Notes: generated by a model not told the origin, from the sequence alone. A DNA stretch of 64,000 nucleotides from Fructobacillus tropaeoli (GCF_001047135.2 NZ_DF968078.1:168666-232665); one strand, 5' to 3'; positions 44,221-53,793 are shown, counted from the first letter of the stretch. Made by a program: numbers and translations.

Positions 44221-44451
44221 TTATGCTTCACTTCGTATATAATCATTCAGTTTTTTGGGCGAGAATCCTAGCCAATCACCCACCGAAGACTCCACAATTG
44301 GTGTACGCTTCTTTCCCTCATTTTTAAAATGAGTATAGAGTTCTGGATTTTGATCGAGCGACACCTCTTCAAAGGCAACCCCCTTCGTCTTTAAATAGAG
44401 CTTGGTTGCGGCGCATTCAGCACAGGTTTTTCGAGTATAAATTTTTAGCAT
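44221..44451 (-). CDS. Glutaredoxin-like NrdH-type redox protein
   Basis: Small thiol-disulfide protein of 76 aa with a thioredoxin-like fold and the active-site CAEC at about residues 10-13, then KTKGVAFEEVSLD and RTPIVE (the cis-proline TPIV). NrdH supplies electrons to class Ib ribonucleotide reductase, but no nrd genes are near, so the partner is unknown. SD GGAGGA is strong. Confidence 0.8.
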   Translation of the reverse strand: MLKIYTRKTCAECAATKLYLKTKGVAFEEVSLDQNPELYTHFKNEGKKRTPIVESSVGDWLGFSPKKLNDYIRSEA

Positions 44452-44582
44452 GGCTCCTCCAGTTCATCGTAATTTAAAATTGGTATTATTTATATTTTAA
44501 CAGTCATAAATTAATTAAATCATAAAAATCAAGGAAGATTTCAGATAAATCAACAATCGAGTCCGCTACCATACAACGGCAT

Positions 44583-44611
44583 TAAAAAAAGACCGGAAAT
44601 TGGTCTTTTAA
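44583..44611 (-). terminator. Terminator after the second aldo-keto reductase
   Basis: AAAAGACC-AATTTCC-GGTCTTTT followed by U residues; symmetrical enough to work on both strands. Confidence 0.8.
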
Positions 44612-44625
44612 TTTTATATACATAG

Positions 44626-45618
44626 TTATTGATTAATAATTTGGTCAATTTGTGCCAATTCATCGGCAGAAAAGTCCAAGTTTTTCGTAAATTCAAGGTT
44701 ATCCATCAAATGGTCAACCGATGATGTCCCAATCACAACGGAAGCAACCCGCTTGTCTTGAAGCAACCAAGCCAATGACATTTGGCTCAGTGTCTGTTGA
44801 CGACCTTGGGCCAACTCGTTAAGGGCACGCAACTTAGCGGCCAAAGCATCGCGACCGTTTTCAAACAAGAAACCATTAGTCTTGTGGATTGGGAAGTCTT
44901 CCGGTACCCCGTTTAAGTAGCGGTCCGTCAACAAGCCTTCAGCCAATGGTCCATAAGCAAAGAGTCCGGCATGGTGTTGGTCCAAGATATCCAACAAACC
45001 AGAATTCTTCTGCTCCTGATTTAACATGTTATAAGAAACCTGGTTACCAATAAATGGCGTTTTCAGTTCCTTGAAGATTTCAGCAATGGCTTGCGTCTGT
45101 TCAGCCGTATAGTTTGAAACCCCAACATAAAGTGCCTTTCCCTGGCGAACCAAAGTGTCTAAGGCAAGAGCAGTTTCTTCCAAGTTCGTATTTGGATCAA
45201 AACGGTGAGCATAGAAGATGTCCACGTAGTCCAAGTTCATCTTTTGCAGTGAAGTATTCAAGGCGTTAATCAATGTCTTTCGACCAGAAAATTCACCCAT
45301 TGGCCCAGGCCACATGTGGTAACCGGCCTTCGTTGTAATCACCAATTCGTTTCGGTAAGGCTTCAAATCAGACTTGTATACCTGACCAAAAGTCTCTTCA
45401 GCGGTTCCATTGTTTGGACCGTAATTAAAGGCATTATCAAAAGAGAAAATTCCTTCATCAAAGGCCTTCAAAATGACTTTACGAGAGTTTTCCAGTGGCT
45501 TGGTATCGCCAAGGTTGCGCCAAAGGCCAAAGGAAACCGCGGGTACAATCAAGCCCGAATCAGCGACTCGACGATAAGGCAACTTTTCATAACGATCTTC
45601 TGCTGCTTGGTAAACCAT
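44626..45618 (-). CDS. Aldo-keto reductase (YghZ/KCNAB-like)
   Basis: Aldo-keto reductase of 330 aa resembling the L-glyceraldehyde 3-phosphate reductase group. Catalytic residues lie in SFDNAFNYG (Asp, Tyr), VITTKAGY (Lys) and IFYAHRFDPN (His); VGVSNYTAEQ and VVIGTSSVDHL are the later barrel motifs. ATG 45618 follows GGAGGA; the longer frame overlaps the upstream gene. It starts directly after the SGNH hydrolase stop, so the two are co-transcribed. Substrate unknown. Confidence 0.87.
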   Translation of the reverse strand: MVYQAAEDRYEKLPYRRVADSGLIVPAVSFGLWRNLGDTKPLENSRKVILKAFDEGIFSFDNAFNYGPNNGTAEETFGQVYKSDLKPYRNELVITTKAGYHMWPGPMGEFSGRKTLINALNTSLQKMNLDYVDIFYAHRFDPNTNLEETALALDTLVRQGKALYVGVSNYTAEQTQAIAEIFKELKTPFIGNQVSYNMLNQEQKNSGLLDILDQHHAGLFAYGPLAEGLLTDRYLNGVPEDFPIHKTNGFLFENGRDALAAKLRALNELAQGRQQTLSQMSLAWLLQDKRVASVVIGTSSVDHLMDNLEFTKNLDFSADELAQIDQIINQ

Positions 45619-45620
45619 GT

Positions 45621-46547
45621 CTATTCCTCCAATACTGCTACTAACTGTTCTGCAATTTTCTGATGGGCCAACACGTCCGGGTGATTGGGACGTGTCTGAA
45701 TTCCCCATTGATCCGCCCGAACAACGGTAAAGTTGCTAAAGCGAGCAACTTCAGCCAAAACGATATCCACAAAGGCACCATTCCAAGGGGTTAACAAATA
45801 AAAATGAGCACCATGGAACCGTTTTACCAATTCTAACAAATAGACGCGCAAACCAAAAGCGAATTCTTGGTCACTGGCCCCATAGTTGGCATCGTTTAGT
45901 CCGTAGGCCACAATTACTCGATCCGTTACCACTCGTCGGCGGCTAATGCCCTCGCCAACTTGCCAGAGGGCATCAATAGCCTTTGGCTCCTGGAATGGCG
46001 CCCGAGCGGTCAAGCCCGTTCCGCCATAGGCAATCCGATTCAACGGGCGGTCAAAGTGCTCGGCCACTAAGGCTGGAAAGGATAAAGCTGGCTGGTGGCG
46101 GTCATGATTTGGACCAGCCATTACCTCACCGGCAACAATCGAATCGCCAACAAAGGTCAAATAAGGCTTTGTTGCCTCACCATCCTTTGGCAAGACAGGC
46201 AAAAGTTCTTCGTCCCCCGACCAGGTGAGGTCTGTCAACAGGATCCCTGTCCGCCAGAAGTCAACCTGTCCCGTCTCCCACTGATCCAAAGTGAGCTGGT
46301 AGTAGTGGCCAGCCTGCAAGTGAACGCTGACATGGTCAGCCACAACCAACAATTCTTCTGATTTCTCACCGTCAATCTTCACGGTCCAAACCAAATTTGG
46401 ATAATGCTTGGCAAAAGTCAGTGTCAGCGTTCCTTCGTCCTGCGTTTTTAGGGACAAATAGGCACCATACTGTGAGGTCAATACCCCACCCTCTTCAAGC
46501 GCCGACCATTCTGGTGAAGCAAATCGTAATAAATCAGCCACCATCAT
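45621..46547 (-). CDS. SGNH/GDSL-type esterase with N-terminal beta domain
   Basis: A 308-residue protein. The N-terminal 120 residues look like a beta-sandwich module as in family-2 carbohydrate esterases; the C-terminal SGNH domain has block I FVGDSIVAGE (nucleophile Ser), block III AYGLNDANYG and block V HPDVLAH (catalytic Asp/His). No signal peptide is present, so it acts in the cytoplasm. An acyl or acetyl esterase role on small carbohydrates is likely but not provable. The ATG overlaps the prs stop by 4 nt. Confidence 0.8.
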   Translation of the reverse strand: MMVADLLRFASPEWSALEEGGVLTSQYGAYLSLKTQDEGTLTLTFAKHYPNLVWTVKIDGEKSEELLVVADHVSVHLQAGHYYQLTLDQWETGQVDFWRTGILLTDLTWSGDEELLPVLPKDGEATKPYLTFVGDSIVAGEVMAGPNHDRHQPALSFPALVAEHFDRPLNRIAYGGTGLTARAPFQEPKAIDALWQVGEGISRRRVVTDRVIVAYGLNDANYGASDQEFAFGLRVYLLELVKRFHGAHFYLLTPWNGAFVDIVLAEVARFSNFTVVRADQWGIQTRPNHPDVLAHQKIAEQLVAVLEE

Positions 46548-47512
46548 TCGAGTTCCTCACGTTGGTCTGGACTCAACATGACCTTAGCCATCGACTTGTG
46601 GGCAATCACTTGACCAATCGCTTCGGCGAAGAGGTTGGCTGCTGTAATCACTGTCAATTTGTCAAAGTGCTTTTCAGCTGGAATTGGCACCGTATCGGTA
46701 ACAATCACACGGTCAAGGACCGAGTCTTGGAGCTTCTTTGACGCATCCCCCGACAAGACCGCGTGAGTTGCCAAGGCATCAATTGTCTTGGCACCTGCTT
46801 TTTGAACGGCAACAGCTGCCTTGACCGTTGCTTCACCGGTATCAATCATATCCGACAAAATAATGGCGTGCTTACCGGCAACGTTTCCAGTCACCGCCGT
46901 CTTCACTCGAGGATCCCGGTCTTGGTCAACAATGGCCCATTGAGCGTGCAAAACTTCAGCCAATCGTTGTACTAATTTCAAAGTTGATGAACCAGAGGCA
47001 ACCACGACAACATCCGGTCCGACCAAGCCCTGATCCTCGTAGAATTTCGCTTGAACAGGCATGGCAATCAGGTGGTCAACAGGAATATCAAAGAATCCCT
47101 GCACCTGACTCGTATGCAAGTCCATCGTCATGACGCGCTTAACGCCCTGGCTTTCCAACATATTGGCAATCAAGCGGGCAACAATCGGTTCCCGCGACCG
47201 CGTCTTGCGGTCCGACCGAGCATAGCCAAGGTAGGGGATAATCACATTGATGGATTTAGCTGACGTCCGTTTTGCGGCATCGATAAAAATCATCAACTTA
47301 ATAAAGTTGTCATTAACCGGTTCGCTAATAGGTTGGACAACGTAAACGTCAATCCCCCGGACAGAATCAACGATTCGTTCATAAATTTCGTTGTCGGCAA
47401 AAGTTTGAATCTCTACCGGGGCAACGGGTGTGTGTAATTGTTTCGCAATCGCCTCAGTTAAATCTGGGTTTGTACCCAAATCAAAAAGACGGTATTTCGG
47501 ATTGGCGGTCAT
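46544..47512 (-). CDS. prs: Ribose-phosphate pyrophosphokinase
   Basis: PRPP synthetase of 322 aa making PRPP from ribose 5-phosphate and ATP for nucleotides, histidine and NAD. Motifs: FADNEIYERI, the divalent-cation/ATP region PYLGYARSDRKTRSREPI, VKRVMTMDLHTSQVQGFF and the PRPP loop ILSDMIDTGEATVKAA. SD GGAG at normal spacing. Followed by the SGNH hydrolase with a 4-nt overlap. Confidence 0.96.
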   Translation of the reverse strand: MTANPKYRLFDLGTNPDLTEAIAKQLHTPVAPVEIQTFADNEIYERIVDSVRGIDVYVVQPISEPVNDNFIKLMIFIDAAKRTSAKSINVIIPYLGYARSDRKTRSREPIVARLIANMLESQGVKRVMTMDLHTSQVQGFFDIPVDHLIAMPVQAKFYEDQGLVGPDVVVVASGSSTLKLVQRLAEVLHAQWAIVDQDRDPRVKTAVTGNVAGKHAIILSDMIDTGEATVKAAVAVQKAGAKTIDALATHAVLSGDASKKLQDSVLDRVIVTDTVPIPAEKHFDKLTVITAANLFAEAIGQVIAHKSMAKVMLSPDQREELE

Positions 47513-47610
47513 AAATACTCCAAAAAATTCAAATTTGTTATTTTATTGACTGGGACCACTGCAAAAAGCAATCTGGTCTAAGACTTAATCTGCTACTATT
47601 ATACAAAAAT

Positions 47611-50289
47611 TTACCGCGATTCGGGCATAAAATCAGCCGGCTTTAAATCAGCCATGCCAATCATTGGATTGGCCATGGCCTGTGCCAAAGTTGCGGTTGT
47701 TAATCCACTTTCACCAGCTATTTGGTCGGCAGCCAGTGGCGTCTGCACTGCTGGTTTTTGCTGCGACGAAGACGTTAGTGACCGCTGGTCGAATTCAGCA
47801 GAACGTGAATCAGCCGATTGGGGCTGCCGGGGGGCTTCCTGCTTGACTGCAGTTGGTTGGGATTGCTGAATGGTTTCCTGCTTGACTGCATTTTTTTGAG
47901 ATTGCTGGCTAGCTGGCTGGTCAGCACGGCTAGCCGATTGGCTATCAAGATTAGTTGTTTGTCCATCACGGTCAACCTTCTGTCCTTGATGCTCGGCTAA
48001 CTGTCCGACACGGCTGTCTGCTTGCTTAGCGCGAGTAGCTCGTCGTCCATTCTGTTGGTCGACTAATAGTTCTTGTAAAAAGGTCTGTCGAACCGGTACC
48101 GGATGTGTCGCTGCATACTCATACGCACTATAATCACCCACCATGACTAAGGATTCCTTGGCACGAGTGATGGCCGTGTAAACCAAATTTTGGTTCAGCA
48201 TAATTTTAAATTGGCCTGTTAGGACCAAAATGACCAACTTGAACTCATTTCCTTGCGCCTTATGAATCGTTGTGGCATAAGCGAGGGTCAGCTGATTTAA
48301 AGTCTTACTGGTATACCAAACCTCTTGGCCATCAAAGTCAACGACCAACGAATCCGCAGCCACACCTGGCTCCTTCTTATAGTGGATGGCAATGACCTGC
48401 CCCATGTCCCCGTTGTAAATATCTCGTTCGGAGTCATTTTCCAGTTGAAGAACCTTATCACCCAAGCGAAAAATGGTCTCCCCCTGTTGTAAGGTCTTTT
48501 GCCCAGGTTTGACCGGGTTAAAAAGGTCCTGGGCAATTTGATTCAAAGCCAAGACACCAGCCGGCGTCTTATACATCGGTGCCAAAACCTGGACTTGATC
48601 GGCCGTAAAGCCCTTCTTGACCGCCGCCTGCAGCACCTGGCTAACGGCTCTTGGGACTTGGTCAGCTGTGGTTAAGAAGGTTGAGCGATCCGACTGATTT
48701 TCCTCGAAGTCCTTTGGCAAGATGCCCGCATTAATCGACTGAGCCAAAGCTGAAATGCTTGACCCTTTCCCCTGGCGGTAAATCCGTTCCAAGGCGACGT
48801 GGGGCACGACCTGACTTTGAATCAAATCATACAAGACGTTGCCGGGGCCAACGGATGGCAATTGGTCGGCATCCCCGACTAAGACGATATGCATGTCCTT
48901 CGGCAAGGCCGCAAAGAGGCTTTCCGCCAAGGAAATATCGAGCATTGAGGCCTCATCAATAATTAACAAGCCACCGGAAATTGGGTTATCGGCATCAAAT
49001 TCGGCGTCATCACCATCCGTAATACCGAGCAAACGGTGAATGGTGGTCGCTTCGTAACCAGTAATTTCAGTCATCCGCTTGGCTGCCCGACCAGTCGGTG
49101 AGGCCAGCCGAACACGATTTTGCTTGACCCACTCTTTGTCGCGCCCCTGACTTTGGGCCTGGTGGCGAACCAACGCTTCCCAGGTGGCAACCAGCGTTTT
49201 CGTGACCGTTGTTTTCCCAGTTCCTGGGCCTCCAGTTAAAACAAAGACCTGGTTCGTCAAGGCTGCTTCAACCGCCGCCCGCTGGACCTCATCTAAGTCC
49301 AAATTTTCTGGGACCACAAAGGTTGTATCCACCAAATCTGGAGTCGTTTGGACGGCTGATTTTGCCTTTAATAAGCTTTTGACCTTTGAACTGACAAGGA
49401 CTTCCGCCCCTTTTAAATCAGTTGGGCTATAGTTGCCATCCTCATAGATCAACCGTTCTTGGCTCACCAAAGCACCCAGGGCCTGGTCAATGGCCGTTTG
49501 CATGCTTGAACTATTGCTCTGCAAGGTCGACTGGGCGGCTGCTAGTGCCTGGTCAACCGTAAGATAGGTATGGCCGGCCGAATAACAGGCATTTAAAATT
49601 CCAGCGTAGACGCCAGCCTGAATTCGGTCAGGATGGTCGTCAGGAAAACCGGCCTGCTTGGCGATGGCGTCCACCTTTTTAAAGGGCAAACCATCAAATT
49701 CATATACCAAGCGATAGGGAGTCTTCTGCAGAACCTCCTGTGCCTCCTCCCCATAGTGGTCAAAGAGTCGTCCCGCAACATCTGCGGAAAGGCCAATTTG
49801 GTGGCCAAGCAAAAAAAGCTTTTCCAAGCCCAAATTTTCCTGGAGTTTTTCGGCCAAATCAGCAGCAACCTTTGGCTTGACTAGACCAGTCAAAACGCTC
49901 GAATCGGCCAAGATTAAGTCGATGGCATCCTGACCCAAGTGGTCCACAATCTTTTCCGCCGTCTTCTTCCCCACGCCCGGGAAATCACCGGACGCAAAAA
50001 AGGCCACAAGCCCCTTTTCATCCGCTGGCATCTGATTTTCGTAGCGAGCGGCTTGGAACTGTTGGCCATATTTGGGATGCGTGACCAGTTGCCCAAAAAA
50101 GGCGTAGGTCGAACCTGGCTTGACCGAGGCAAAGGTCCCGGTAACAATGATTTCCTCCTCATCCCAATCTTCCAGGTCGGTCTCATTCACCGTAACAGAC
50201 AGAATCTTAAAGTACGAATCATTTGCCGAAAAAATCACGTTTTGCAGCGTGCCCGTTATTTGATTGTCCTCTCGAATTGTCCTTGCCAT
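47611..50289 (-). CDS. recD2: RecD2-type SF1 helicase
   Basis: ATP-dependent 5'-3' DNA helicase of 892 aa of the RecD2 (YrrC) type that works without RecBC. An N-terminal OB-fold and helix-hairpin-helix region (about 1-200, GVGKKTAEKIVDHLG) precede the helicase: Walker A LTGGPGTGKTTVTK, motif Ia/Ib SPTGRAAKRM, Walker B LIIDEASMLD, motif III VGDADQLPSVGPG, and motifs V/VI TIHKAQGNEF and YTAITRAKE. From about residue 745 there is a Gln/Ser/Lys-rich tail of some 120 residues ending in a conserved-looking MANPMIGMADLKPADFM. Confidence 0.94.
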   Translation of the reverse strand: MARTIREDNQITGTLQNVIFSANDSYFKILSVTVNETDLEDWDEEEIIVTGTFASVKPGSTYAFFGQLVTHPKYGQQFQAARYENQMPADEKGLVAFFASGDFPGVGKKTAEKIVDHLGQDAIDLILADSSVLTGLVKPKVAADLAEKLQENLGLEKLFLLGHQIGLSADVAGRLFDHYGEEAQEVLQKTPYRLVYEFDGLPFKKVDAIAKQAGFPDDHPDRIQAGVYAGILNACYSAGHTYLTVDQALAAAQSTLQSNSSSMQTAIDQALGALVSQERLIYEDGNYSPTDLKGAEVLVSSKVKSLLKAKSAVQTTPDLVDTTFVVPENLDLDEVQRAAVEAALTNQVFVLTGGPGTGKTTVTKTLVATWEALVRHQAQSQGRDKEWVKQNRVRLASPTGRAAKRMTEITGYEATTIHRLLGITDGDDAEFDADNPISGGLLIIDEASMLDISLAESLFAALPKDMHIVLVGDADQLPSVGPGNVLYDLIQSQVVPHVALERIYRQGKGSSISALAQSINAGILPKDFEENQSDRSTFLTTADQVPRAVSQVLQAAVKKGFTADQVQVLAPMYKTPAGVLALNQIAQDLFNPVKPGQKTLQQGETIFRLGDKVLQLENDSERDIYNGDMGQVIAIHYKKEPGVAADSLVVDFDGQEVWYTSKTLNQLTLAYATTIHKAQGNEFKLVILVLTGQFKIMLNQNLVYTAITRAKESLVMVGDYSAYEYAATHPVPVRQTFLQELLVDQQNGRRATRAKQADSRVGQLAEHQGQKVDRDGQTTNLDSQSASRADQPASQQSQKNAVKQETIQQSQPTAVKQEAPRQPQSADSRSAEFDQRSLTSSSQQKPAVQTPLAADQIAGESGLTTATLAQAMANPMIGMADLKPADFMPESR

Positions 50290-50371
50290 CGTACCTTCAC
50301 CATCTTATGTATCCGCTCCTATCAGAGCGGTGCCAGTTTTAATTGGTCAAAATTCAGAGCGGTTCACCAAC

Positions 50372-51025
50372 TTAAATCGTTGTGCCGGCATCCTGATCTT
50401 TGTTCAAGTAACTGGTTTCATTCCATTTTACCAAGTCAAAATCTTGGCCATTCTTTGTTTCAATAATTGTCGTTGATGTATTTGACAAGCCGCCCAATGA
50501 CCTGATTTGGTCACGAGGAATACCCAGCAAACTTGTCATCCCAAAGGTTAAAATCAACCCATGGGCAACCACCAAAACGGCGTCATCCGGATGATTAGCG
50601 ACAATTTCTTGAATCATTTTTTGAAAACGGGCGACCGCCTTCGTATAGCCTTCACCATTAAAGCCCTGGCCCTCAAAACGCTCCAAATGATTCTTATAAA
50701 CGTCATAAGCTTCCGGATATTTTTTCTGCACGTCGGCCATCGCCTGGCCTTCCCATTCACCCAAACCAACCTCAACGATGTTGGAATGCAACGAAAGCCG
50801 AGGCTCATTTGGCAAATCAGCCTGGATGCGTTCGGCAGTCACCTTTGCTCTGGGCAGCGGTGAGGCGTAAACCCGGTCAATATGCTTGTCTTTTAAGAAA
50901 CCGGCAACCTTCTTCATATCCTCATAAGAACCAGGCAAAAGTGGAGAATCCCCCTGTGCCCCTTGAAAGCGCCGTTCCAAATTCCATTCAGTTTGTCCGT
51001 GACGGACGAAATAAAAAGTTGTCAT
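50372..51025 (-). CDS. Histidine phosphatase family protein
   Basis: Phosphoglycerate-mutase-like phosphatase of 217 aa. The phosphohistidine motif FVRHGQTEWNLERRFQG is at the N-terminus, SPLPRAKVTAE and VEVGLGEWEGQAM follow, and the second catalytic His lies in VLVVAHGLIL. Members dephosphorylate sugar phosphates, cobalamin precursors or nucleotides; this one's substrate is unknown. Start overlaps the stop of the DUF1831 gene by 4 nt (ATGA). Confidence 0.87.
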   Translation of the reverse strand: MTTFYFVRHGQTEWNLERRFQGAQGDSPLLPGSYEDMKKVAGFLKDKHIDRVYASPLPRAKVTAERIQADLPNEPRLSLHSNIVEVGLGEWEGQAMADVQKKYPEAYDVYKNHLERFEGQGFNGEGYTKAVARFQKMIQEIVANHPDDAVLVVAHGLILTFGMTSLLGIPRDQIRSLGGLSNTSTTIIETKNGQDFDLVKWNETSYLNKDQDAGTTI

Positions 51026-51363
51026 GATTGCTTTTTTAATACCTGCCGGTCTTCTAATTCTTGTAAGTAATAGCGATAAATCTTCACCAATTCATCCTTA
51101 TCAGCGCGGGCAAAGATGTCGACTGGGGCAACCTCACCTGCTGAAACCACAACCATCTTAAAGCCGGTCAAATCCTTGCTGACCGTGACCTTCAACTTAA
51201 TTGATTGGTCGACTGGTAGGGCCGGTTGCAATGGCCGTTTTAGAACAAATGCACCGGCATTGTTCGTCAAAAAACCAAGGTCAAGTAGGGCAAATTTTTT
51301 AATTTGCGGATCGATTTCATACGTGCCATCGTTTGGGATGGTCACAGACTTTGCAAAAGCCAT
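51022..51363 (-). CDS. DUF1831 family protein
   Basis: A 113-residue cytoplasmic protein of the DUF1831 type found in lactic acid bacteria (MAFAKSVTIPNDGTYEIDP at the start, KFALLDLGFLTNNAGAFVL). No catalytic motifs are visible; function unknown. ATG 51363 has SD AAAGGAG. It is coupled to the histidine phosphatase by a 4-nt overlap. Confidence 0.75.
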   Translation of the reverse strand: MAFAKSVTIPNDGTYEIDPQIKKFALLDLGFLTNNAGAFVLKRPLQPALPVDQSIKLKVTVSKDLTGFKMVVVSAGEVAPVDIFARADKDELVKIYRYYLQELEDRQVLKKQS

Positions 51364-51407
51364 CGTTTTCTCCTTTACAAGCTTCAATTTAGCTAATTTC
51401 TAAGACG

Positions 51408-51431
51408 AGTTCGGGTCTGGGTAGGCGCATC
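51408..51431 (+). pseudogene. tRNA-Arg 3' fragment
   Basis: 24 nt (AGTTCGGGTCTGGGTAGGCG and four further bases) match 23 of 24 positions of the T-loop, T-stem and acceptor 3' end of tRNA-Arg at 56485-56508. The 5' part of a tRNA is not found upstream, and the preceding T-stem arm no longer pairs. It is either a decayed tRNA or an att-like recombination scar. Confidence 0.6.
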
Positions 51432-51484
51432 AAACTGCCAACAAATATTGACATTCTTGCAACCTCTACCCTGCCACCTCAAAA

Positions 51485-52858
51485 TCAGTAGCGCAATCCC
51501 TTTGGGAAAAAGTTCTTCAACTGACCATTGACGAACTTAGCCCAGCCAAGTCCGTTACCATTAGCGGTCATCAACACAAAGCCCTTTTGCAGGTCATCTT
51601 TTGTATTGATCACATCACCGTGGATATAGGTGGCCAAGTCATCATGGGCATCCAGGTCATACACCTGCTTGCCTGCCTGACTTGGATTGACAGCCAAAGC
51701 CAGAGCATGGTCTGGCTCAAACCGGTTCTTCTTGAGGGTACCGAGGCACAAACCAGCTCGCAAAACCTTTGTCTTGCTCAAATCAGGGCAGTCCACCGGC
51801 AACAAGAATACCCGATCACCGAACGTTCTTAACCGACTTTCATCAAGGTCAAAGCCAGGCAACGATTCCTGAAAGAAGTGTTCCATCAGCGTCACATCGG
51901 CTTGAGACATCTTACTTGGCTTTTGTGCCTTTGGTGCCTTAACAGGCCTTTCATCCTCCGCCAACTCCGCCTTCTTCAACCGAGCGACAAAGTGCCCCTC
52001 TCCAGGTAAATCCTGCGGCCATAAACGAGCAGTCCTTGCTAAATCAGGGTTACCATCAGCCCATTCGGGTCGTCCGGCCTGAATGCCAGACCCTGCTGGC
52101 CGGTCAATGGCTTCGATGGTAAATTCTGGATAATGCTTGACCAACCAAGCGATGGTCTGCTCGTCCTCTTCTGGTGCAAAGGTACAAGTTGAATAAATCA
52201 GCTCACCACCAGGTCGAACCAACTTCACCGCTGATTCCAAAATCTCATGCGAACGCATGGCACATTCCGTTGGATAATAGGCTGACCAGTACTGGATAGC
52301 ATCGTGATCCTTCCGAAACATCCCCTCACCCGAGCAAGGAGCATCAAGCAAAACCTTATCGAAGTATGCCGGTAATGCCTTAGCGAGGTCGCTAGCATCC
52401 ATCGAGGAAACGATGGCATTTTTGACGCCAAAACGTTCAATGTTTTCAGACAAAATTTTGGCTCGAGCGAAGAAAATTTCATTCGTCCATAACAGTCCTT
52501 GACCGTTCAGCTGACTAGCAATATGAGTTGATTTACCACCTGGGGCGGCTGCCAAATCTAAAATCTTTTCACCTGGCTTGGCGTTTACCACCTCACCAAC
52601 AAATTGAGCCGATGGCTCCTGTGAATAAACTAAACCAGTTAAATGATCAATTCCCTTGCCGGCCACTTGGCCAAAGTATCCCCACTGACCATAGGGAACT
52701 TTTTTGGTCAGCGACAAGTCTCTTGGTGTCTGCTGGGCCTTCAATGGGTTAATCCGAAAACCCTTTTGCCCGGGTTCTTGGAGTGCCTGCAAAAAAGGCC
52801 CACTGGCACTCCCGAGCAGGTCTTGGTATTTATCAATAAAGGCTTGCGGTAAGTCCAT
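51485..52858 (-). CDS. RsmF-like rRNA cytosine-C5 methyltransferase
   Basis: SAM-dependent RNA m5C methyltransferase of the NOL1/NOP2/Sun type, 457 aa, similar to RsmF/YebU. N-terminal RNA-binding part (about 1-100), SAM motif I LAAPGGKSTHIA, motif IV VLLDAPCSGEGMFRK and motif VI YSTCTFAPEED with the two cysteines for catalysis and release, then a PUA-like C-terminus after about 290. 16S rRNA is the usual substrate. SD is weak (AGAGAG). Ends about 100 nt from the DUF1831 gene. Confidence 0.88.
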   Translation of the reverse strand: MDLPQAFIDKYQDLLGSASGPFLQALQEPGQKGFRINPLKAQQTPRDLSLTKKVPYGQWGYFGQVAGKGIDHLTGLVYSQEPSAQFVGEVVNAKPGEKILDLAAAPGGKSTHIASQLNGQGLLWTNEIFFARAKILSENIERFGVKNAIVSSMDASDLAKALPAYFDKVLLDAPCSGEGMFRKDHDAIQYWSAYYPTECAMRSHEILESAVKLVRPGGELIYSTCTFAPEEDEQTIAWLVKHYPEFTIEAIDRPAGSGIQAGRPEWADGNPDLARTARLWPQDLPGEGHFVARLKKAELAEDERPVKAPKAQKPSKMSQADVTLMEHFFQESLPGFDLDESRLRTFGDRVFLLPVDCPDLSKTKVLRAGLCLGTLKKNRFEPDHALALAVNPSQAGKQVYDLDAHDDLATYIHGDVINTKDDLQKGFVLMTANGNGLGWAKFVNGQLKNFFPKGLRY

Positions 52859-52907
52859 TGGGCTCTCTTTCTTTTTACATGTGATTTGCACGGATTAACC
52901 AAAGTAA

Positions 52908-53696
52908 TTACAAATACTTGGCATCCTCTACTTCATCTTGGCTAGTCAAAATCTTTGGGCCATCCTTGGTAATTGCCAAAGTATGCTCATATTGAGCTGA
53001 CCATGAGCCGTCCAAAGTGCGAACTGTCCAACCATCTTCAGGCGTATCATCGGTTTCGACTTCCCAGCCACCCAAGTTAATCATTGGCTCAATGGTAATG
53101 ACCATTCCTTCCTTGAGACGCAAACCATGGCCTGGCTTACCGTAATGAGGAACCTGTGGATCTTCATGCATCGTTGGACCAACACCGTGGCCAATGTATT
53201 GGCGAACATCGCCATAGCCATTCTGATTTTCAGTGTAGTCCTGAATTGCCCAACCGATATCACCAATCCGGTTACCAATCACTGCCTGATCAATGCCCAA
53301 ATACAGTGACTTCTTTGCAACTTCCATCAATTTTTTCACTTCGGGTGAAACGTTGCCAACGGCGTATGTCCATGCTGAGTCCGAAACGGCCCCATCTAAG
53401 CCAACAACCGTATCAACCTTCACCAAATCACCGTCTTTTAATTTCAAGCCCTTGCGAGGGAGGCCATGGGCGACTTCGCTATTGACCGAAATCGTCGTTG
53501 CATACTTAAAGCCTTCAAAACCAATTTGCAATGGCACCCCACCATGGTCTTCAATGTAAGCCTTACACTTTAACTCAATATCCCAAGTATCTACACCCGG
53601 CTTAATAAAGTCGCGCAACATCAAGTGCATTCCGGCAATAATTGCACCGGATTTTTTCATGGCCGCAATTTCTCGCGGTGACTTCAAACTAATCAT
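52908..53696 (-). CDS. map: Methionine aminopeptidase type I
   Basis: Dimetal aminopeptidase of 262 aa that removes initiator methionine. Metal ligands lie in VDTVVGLDGAVSDSAW (Asp pair), YIGHGVGPTMHEDP (His), GMVITIEPMI (Glu) and SAQYEHTLAI (Glu). Full length, SD AAAGGGG. Both directions around it are separate transcription units; a -10-like TATAAT is at 53731-53736. Confidence 0.95.
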   Translation of the reverse strand: MISLKSPREIAAMKKSGAIIAGMHLMLRDFIKPGVDTWDIELKCKAYIEDHGGVPLQIGFEGFKYATTISVNSEVAHGLPRKGLKLKDGDLVKVDTVVGLDGAVSDSAWTYAVGNVSPEVKKLMEVAKKSLYLGIDQAVIGNRIGDIGWAIQDYTENQNGYGDVRQYIGHGVGPTMHEDPQVPHYGKPGHGLRLKEGMVITIEPMINLGGWEVETDDTPEDGWTVRTLDGSWSAQYEHTLAITKDGPKILTSQDEVEDAKYL

Positions 53697-53793
53697 CAGT
53701 TACCCCTTTTTCCAATGTTAAACTATTATCATTATATCATTTTCCGGGCCCTTTTGAGTCCTTGTCGCTTTTGACATTTTTTTGTAATATTGG

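Noticed and set aside
51380-51431. Second complete tRNA-Arg gene
   Set aside because: Only the T-loop to acceptor end is present; no D-arm or anticodon arm upstream and the T-stem is mispaired.
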